Source: Syntrophaceae bacterium CG2_30_58_14 (GTDB lineage Bacteria > Desulfobacterota > Syntrophia > Syntrophales > UBA5619). Taken from it: a stretch of 32,403 nucleotides of DNA. Below are positions 29,030 through 32,403 of this stretch, in pieces (the first letter of the stretch is position 1; the number at the start of each line of letters is the position of its first letter). The DNA lies in assembly GCA_001873745.1 (NCBI GenBank), contig MNZQ01000046.1, positions 1 through 32,403 on the forward strand. Direction: 5' to 3'. The notes beneath the pieces are model-generated. The model was not told the origin of the DNA. It was given only the letters and a program-made list of their open reading frames with translations, and ran no database searches. A program made the translations under genes and the position numbers.

Positions 29030-30163
29030 ATGATATCAAGACCCTTCTGGCTCAACCGCATCGAAAACGCCTGGCGGGAAGCGCCGATCTGCTGGCTCGC
29101 CGGGGTGCGGCGCGCGGGGAAAACCACATTGGCAAAGAGTCTCGGCGAGGAGCGGATGGACTATGTCAACTGCGATCTTCCGGTCACACGCGACAGGGTT
29201 GTCGATCCCGAGCTTTTCTACCGCAATTGCACCCGCCCCGTGGTCGTCTTCGACGAGGTGCATCAGTTGCCAGACCCGAGCATGGTTCTGAAAATCGGGG
29301 CCGATCTGTTTCCCCATTTGAAAATCATGGCCACGGGTTCGTCCACCCTTGCCGCAAGTCGAAAATTCCAGGATACGCTGACGGGAAGAAAGCGTCTCGT
29401 CCGTCTTCCCCCGATCCTCTGGGACGAGCTCGACGCCTTCGACAAAACACCGCTTCTCAAGAGACTCTACCACGGCGGCCTTCCCCAGACCATGCTATCC
29501 GAAACCAAGGAACCCGGCTTCTACCGGGAATGGATCGACTCGTTTTTCGCCCGCGACATCCAGAGGCTTTTCGCCTTCCGCAATCCGGACAAGTTTACCC
29601 TGTTTTTCGAGTACCTCATGCGACAGAGCGGCGGCCAGATGGAGACGACCAAGGCTGCGAGTTCCCTCGGGATCAGCCGGCCGACCGTGGAAAGCCATTT
29701 GCGGGCGCTGGAGATCACCCACGCCGTGACGCTGGTTCGCCCTTTTTTTGGCGGCGGCAGCAAGGAGATCGTCCGAATGCCCAAGGTTTATGGGTTCGAC
29801 ACGGGCTTTGTCGGTTTCTGCCGGGGATGGGAACCGCTGAGACCGGATGATTACGGGATCCTCTGGGAACACCTCGTCCTGGAATATCTGCAGGCGCATC
29901 TTCCCGACCGGACCATTCAGTATTGGCGAGACGCCGACGGCCGGGAGATCGATTTCATCCTGGTGCGGAACCGCGATGAAGTGGACGCCATCGAATGCAA
30001 ATGGAGCCCGGATCATTTCAATGCCGATGCCCTGAAAATATTCCGGGGCTTCTACGGCCGGGGCGTAAACTATCTCGTCTGCCCCGTTCCGGCGCCCGGT
30101 TACCGGAAACGAATTTCAGAGATGGAGATTCAAGTCTGCAATCCGGATGGGTTGTTGGGCTGA
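29030..30163 (+). CDS. AAA ATPase with DUF4143 C-terminal domain
   Basis: A 377-residue protein of the AAA_14-DUF4143 family, widespread accessory ATPases of unclear function. Walker A is GVRRAGKTT (25-33), Walker B VVVFDEVHQLP (71-81), with sensor-like ATGSST at about 101. The middle has a winged-helix-like segment (SLGISRPTVESHLRALE). The DUF4143 part ends in a PD-(D/E)xK-like pattern: Glu280 in LWEHLVLEYL, Asp308 in REIDFIL and Glu322-x-Lys324 in IECKW. No Shine-Dalgarno is obvious before the ATG. It sits right after an AT-rich promoter-like island and a broken prfC fragment, the kind of place where mobile accessory genes land. Confidence 0.88.
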   Translation: MISRPFWLNRIENAWREAPICWLAGVRRAGKTTLAKSLGEERMDYVNCDLPVTRDRVVDPELFYRNCTRPVVVFDEVHQLPDPSMVLKIGADLFPHLKIMATGSSTLAASRKFQDTLTGRKRLVRLPPILWDELDAFDKTPLLKRLYHGGLPQTMLSETKEPGFYREWIDSFFARDIQRLFAFRNPDKFTLFFEYLMRQSGGQMETTKAASSLGISRPTVESHLRALEITHAVTLVRPFFGGGSKEIVRMPKVYGFDTGFVGFCRGWEPLRPDDYGILWEHLVLEYLQAHLPDRTIQYWRDADGREIDFILVRNRDEVDAIECKWSPDHFNADALKIFRGFYGRGVNYLVCPVPAPGYRKRISEMEIQVCNPDGLLG

Positions 30164-30169
30164 AGAAAA

Positions 30170-30559
30170 ATGATATCATCCGGTTCATGGAAAGATCGCG
30201 TCAAGGCCCTGAAGCGGGAGACTTTCACCCTCTACCTGGCCTGCCGCCACCCCCGCGTCCCCTGGTACGCGAAGCTCCTCGCCCTGATCGTCGTCGCCTA
30301 CGCATTGAGTCCGATCGATCTGATCCCGGACTTCATCCCCGTGCTGGGATACATAGACGACCTGGTTCTGATCCCGCTCGGGCTCATGCTCGTGATCCGT
30401 CTCATCCCTGCGGATGTCCTCGCGGAATGCCGTCAGAAATCGGAGGAAATCGTCGGAAGAGCGACCCGGGCGGGGAAGATCGCGGCCGTCGTGATCGTCG
30501 CGATCTGGCTTATCACCGCGGCGCTCGTCGTTTGGCTGCTCCTCCGGGCGGCGGATTGA
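30170..30559 (+). CDS. YkvA-like DUF1232 membrane protein
   Basis: A 129-residue protein with the DUF1232 core [20 protein letters not shown] in the middle, the hallmark of the YkvA family. One or two hydrophobic segments surround that core and a second one forms the C-terminus ([19 protein letters not shown]), so it is an inner-membrane protein. Family function is not established. It begins six bases after the ATPase stop and is probably cotranscribed. It ends 69 bases before a convergent gene. Confidence 0.88.
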   Translation: MISSGSWKDRVKALKRETFTLYLACRHPRVPWYAKLLALIVVAYALSPIDLIPDFIPVLGYIDDLVLIPLGLMLVIRLIPADVLAECRQKSEEIVGRATRAGKIAAVVIVAIWLITAALVVWLLLRAAD

Positions 30560-30593
30560 TGCGGCTCGTAACCTCTGCGAAGCATTCGGTTTT

Positions 30594-30618
30594 CACCTTG
30601 TCTCCCAAGGGGAGGGTG
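30594..30618. terminator. Possible weak terminator between convergent genes
   Basis: CACC and CTCC pair with GGAG and GGTG around a short loop, with an unpaired TTGT on one side. An alternative CCTTG/CAAGG stem is also possible. There is no T-run, so any terminator function is uncertain. Confidence 0.25.
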
Positions 30619-30627
30619 AGCAAAGGG

Positions 30628-31938
30628 TCATTCCTCTTTGATCAGATCGTACAGCAGACGGTCCATGGGTTCGATGAGGCGCTTGAAATGTCCCCCATGA
30701 CTCATCGCCGATGCGAAGAGCTCATGCCTCAGACGACTGATCTCCACATCTGCGCACTCCACGGGGGAAAGAGAAGCGTTCATCATGTACAATCGCTCCT
30801 TGATCAGAAGGCGCTTTGCCTTTTCGCAAAAGGGGATGAGTTGCCCCCAGATCTCCTTCAGGTCCTCTTCCCAGCGCGATGGATCGATCGCTTCCGGAAG
30901 CGCCGGCCAGCCGTCAGGACCGGAAGCGCTGGGGTTGTTGAGAATTCTTTTAATCTCCCCGACCATTGCAGCCAGCGTGGAGTACTCCAGACCCCGGACG
31001 CCCCGTCGCCATTGGAGAAGCAGGGGATTCCGCCAATACCACAGGAAGTTTCTCGCACCTGTAGCGATCAGCTCGGTGATGGCCGCGTGGATTTCTTCGA
31101 CCGAGTCAAGAATGTTCTTCGGAACACCCTTAAAGGACCGTCCCTGCTCACACTCCGCTTCCATCGGAGGATCAGAAGGACGGCATGAAGCCAAATGGCT
31201 CCAGAGATTTCGCAGAACGGCGGCGCCGTTCCGGTCTCCGGGCGTATCGAAATGGACCAGTGACAGGATCACCTTCCCGCGGCCGAACCGTCCCTCCAGA
31301 ACCCCGGGCTCACCGCGCAAACGCGACGGGTCCAAAAGAATACCATAGCGCTGCTCCAACTTGGACCAGCCGATGATCTCTCCGTCCACGACATTGATAT
31401 CCGCGCTGAAAGCGTCGGCTTGCGCCTCTTCATAGCTCGCAAGTACCTTAATATTCTGATCCTCGACCTGAAACTGGGAAGGCCACCAGACGAAGAATAC
31501 GGGGGTATCGATCTCTTGCCACATCGCGTGCCCGGCGCAGGAGAAACGGATAGGGCCGCTGAAGCTGGGGACCCTGTCTCTCGGGGGCTTCCTTTTGATC
31601 GGCAGGAGACCAAGCCCGTTTTCCGTGGCCATTCCTGCACCACCGCAGATCCCCAAGTAATTGCCTCCTCCCGCTACAAAACGCCGGATCTCCTCCATCC
31701 CCTGATCTCCAAGGGCGTTGATCTTGTTCGACGCCCATCCGCCCGGAACAAAGATCATCCGGTAATGGGAGAGCCCCCCTGCCCGTATATCCTCCGACCG
31801 GAGAAGGTCGAAAGGCAGTCCCGCCTCCTTGAGCGCCCGCCAGGCCATCAGTCCCCAGAGGAGCGATTCGTCCCAGAACAGAGCGCAGGATCTATTCGGA
31901 AGTTTTTCTGCCTCGTGAAGGGTATGATCGATGTTCAC
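30628..31938 (-). CDS. BPL_N-like glutamine amidotransferase-fold protein
   Basis: A 436-residue protein from GTG 31938, which has AAAGGAG about ten bases upstream; an ATG 17 codons earlier lacks such a site. The first 200 residues resemble the biotin-protein-ligase N-terminal (BPL_N) domain, a class I amidotransferase-like fold: MIFVPGGWASNKINALG, IRRFVAGGGNYLGICGGAGMA (nucleophile-elbow cysteine) and a later VVDGEIIGWSKLEQRYG. There is no biotin ligase catalytic domain. The C-terminal half is mainly helical and I do not recognise it. Stand-alone BPL_N proteins have no firm function. It is transcribed toward the ykvA gene. Confidence 0.75.
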   Translation of the reverse strand: MNIDHTLHEAEKLPNRSCALFWDESLLWGLMAWRALKEAGLPFDLLRSEDIRAGGLSHYRMIFVPGGWASNKINALGDQGMEEIRRFVAGGGNYLGICGGAGMATENGLGLLPIKRKPPRDRVPSFSGPIRFSCAGHAMWQEIDTPVFFVWWPSQFQVEDQNIKVLASYEEAQADAFSADINVVDGEIIGWSKLEQRYGILLDPSRLRGEPGVLEGRFGRGKVILSLVHFDTPGDRNGAAVLRNLWSHLASCRPSDPPMEAECEQGRSFKGVPKNILDSVEEIHAAITELIATGARNFLWYWRNPLLLQWRRGVRGLEYSTLAAMVGEIKRILNNPSASGPDGWPALPEAIDPSRWEEDLKEIWGQLIPFCEKAKRLLIKERLYMMNASLSPVECADVEISRLRHELFASAMSHGGHFKRLIEPMDRLLYDLIKEE

Positions 31939-32055
31939 GGCCGCCCTATCTCCTTTATCTCGATATTCATGACACAGTGATATCCACAAAGTGATTTATA
32001 TCTATTTTCGCTCTTTTATTCCAAGCAAAAATCGCATAACCTCAAAAGGAAAGTG

Positions 32056-32113
32056 AATGAATGACAAGCCCCAGCAGAAAATCCGTCCTGCAGGCAAAGT
32101 CATTCATTTTTTT
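32056..32113 (+). terminator. Terminator-like inverted repeat with T-run, no clear client gene
   Basis: AATGAATGAC (32056-32065) and GTCATTCATT (32099-32108) are a perfect ten-base inverted repeat separated by 33 bases, followed by a seven-T run overlapping its end. No plus-strand gene lies immediately upstream. It might end a small RNA. An ATG at 32057 with AAAGGAAAG upstream opens a 46-codon frame over it (MNDKPQQKIRPAGK and on), which I do not recognise. Confidence 0.35.
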
Positions 32114-32136
32114 CTTGCAAACAAGCAATTGCTCTG

Positions 32137-32256
32137 CTATACATGTCTCTGCAATTCAGACAGTAGCGATCTCCCACCATCCGGATTTCCCAGATAGCTC
32201 GTAAGCCCGCCGTAGGTCTTGATTCCAGCAATCAAGAGATCATTGCTCCTCTGCAT
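32137..32256 (-). pseudogene. Possible C-terminal remnant of an unrecognised gene
   Basis: A 39-codon minus-strand frame (ATG 32256 to TAG 32137) reads like ordinary folded protein: NDLLIAGIKTYGGLTSYLGN, then PDGGRSLLSELQRHV. There is no ribosome-binding site and the upstream sequence is AT-rich and non-coding in appearance. A perfect seven-base hairpin (CTTGATT/AATCAAG, 32218-32236) lies within it. I cannot name the family. Confidence 0.3.
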
Positions 32257-32289
32257 TAAAAATATTTTTTGAGGGGGTTCATTTTTTTG

Positions 32290-32317
32290 TTGACTTTTAT
32301 TCCAAAATCTGTATGTT
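32290..32317 (+). promoter_or_regulatory. Promoter of the right-end gene
   Basis: TTGACT (32290-32295), a 16-base spacer and TATGTT (32312-32317) on the plus strand. The start would fall near 32324, almost at the ATG at 32326. Confidence 0.45.
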
Positions 32318-32325
32318 GTTTAATT

Positions 32326-32403
32326 ATGGGCATACAGAAGAAAGCAGAGCGAGAAAAATTCAGTCAGCTTCGGCAGACTCTTCTTCACTTGGCCGGCGAG
32401 ATC
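32326..32403 (+). CDS. Possible TetR-type regulator, N-terminal part only
   Basis: A frame of 26 codons from ATG 32326 stays open to the window edge. The visible residues (MGIQKKAEREKF, then LRQTLLHLAGEI) resemble the start of TetR-family DNA-binding domains: a basic lead-in followed by the first helix. There is no Shine-Dalgarno before the ATG and the predicted transcription start is only about two bases upstream, so the mRNA may be leaderless or the true start may lie further right. Too little is present for a firm family call. Confidence 0.4.
   Translation, partial: MGIQKKAEREKFSQLRQTLLHLAGEI

Overview
The window looks like a GC-rich (visually high 50s percent) anaerobic bacterial chromosome segment, most likely from a deltaproteobacterial lineage (Desulfobacterota; Syntrophales-like or a sulfate reducer). 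The reasons are a MetVF-type methylenetetrahydrofolate reductase joined to heterodisulfide-reductase-like (Hdr) electron-transfer proteins, a very large HdrA-type flavoprotein, desulfoferrodoxin, and DsrE/TusA sulfur carriers. No RNA gene or CRISPR array was seen. The lineage is an inference from gene content, not from a marker search.

Region 1 (1-240) holds the start of a YgiT-type antitoxin gene that runs off the left edge. Just before it lies only the C-terminal tail of a DUF4258-like toxin. Region 2 (258-14583, minus strand) is one long, tightly packed operon, read right to left: a truncated NrpR-like winged-helix fragment, mvhD-like, metF, three glutamate-synthase-like genes, hdrC, hdrB, a 1500-residue HdrA-GltD-HdrA fusion, a second mvhD-like gene, and metV. 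Most junctions are 4-base overlaps. Together these resemble the MetFV-HdrABC-MvhD complex known from Moorella, with a split glutamate synthase added. The GltD-like module that would serve that synthase sits inside the HdrA protein. One of the synthase-like genes has an in-frame TAG in its N-terminal ferredoxin region.

Region 3 (14584-17330) holds decayed PAS-domain sequence and several palindromes. A near-perfect sigma-54 promoter lies in front of an unrecognised small ORF, and a second sigma-54-like promoter lies in front of amt-glnK (ammonium transporter and PII protein). With the NrpR-like remnant and the glutamate-synthase genes, this suggests a nitrogen-responsive neighbourhood. Region 4 (17641-18151) has a cupin gene and a scrap of an IS91-type transposase.

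Region 5 (18170-21482, minus) is a sulfur/oxidative-stress operon behind a consensus sigma-70 promoter: desulfoferrodoxin, TusA-like, DsrE-like, a NifS-like protein lacking the PLP lysine, and a NifU-like scaffold fused to a thioredoxin-reductase-like domain. Region 6 (21576-25895, minus) is a catabolic operon: LDH2-family dehydrogenase, D-2-hydroxyacid dehydrogenase, HpcH/HpaI aldolase and an MFS transporter. It is headed by a promoter and a very short ORF that looks like the stub of another gene.

Region 7 (25937-31938) carries prfC (release factor 3) behind a promoter-terminator arrangement, a small unknown ORF, a DJ-1/PfpI protein, a decayed second copy of part of prfC, an AAA/DUF4143 ATPase, a YkvA-like membrane protein, and convergently a glutamine-amidotransferase-like (BPL_N) protein. 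The right end (31939-32403) has a terminator-like hairpin, a possible gene remnant, and the first 26 codons of a possible TetR-type regulator.
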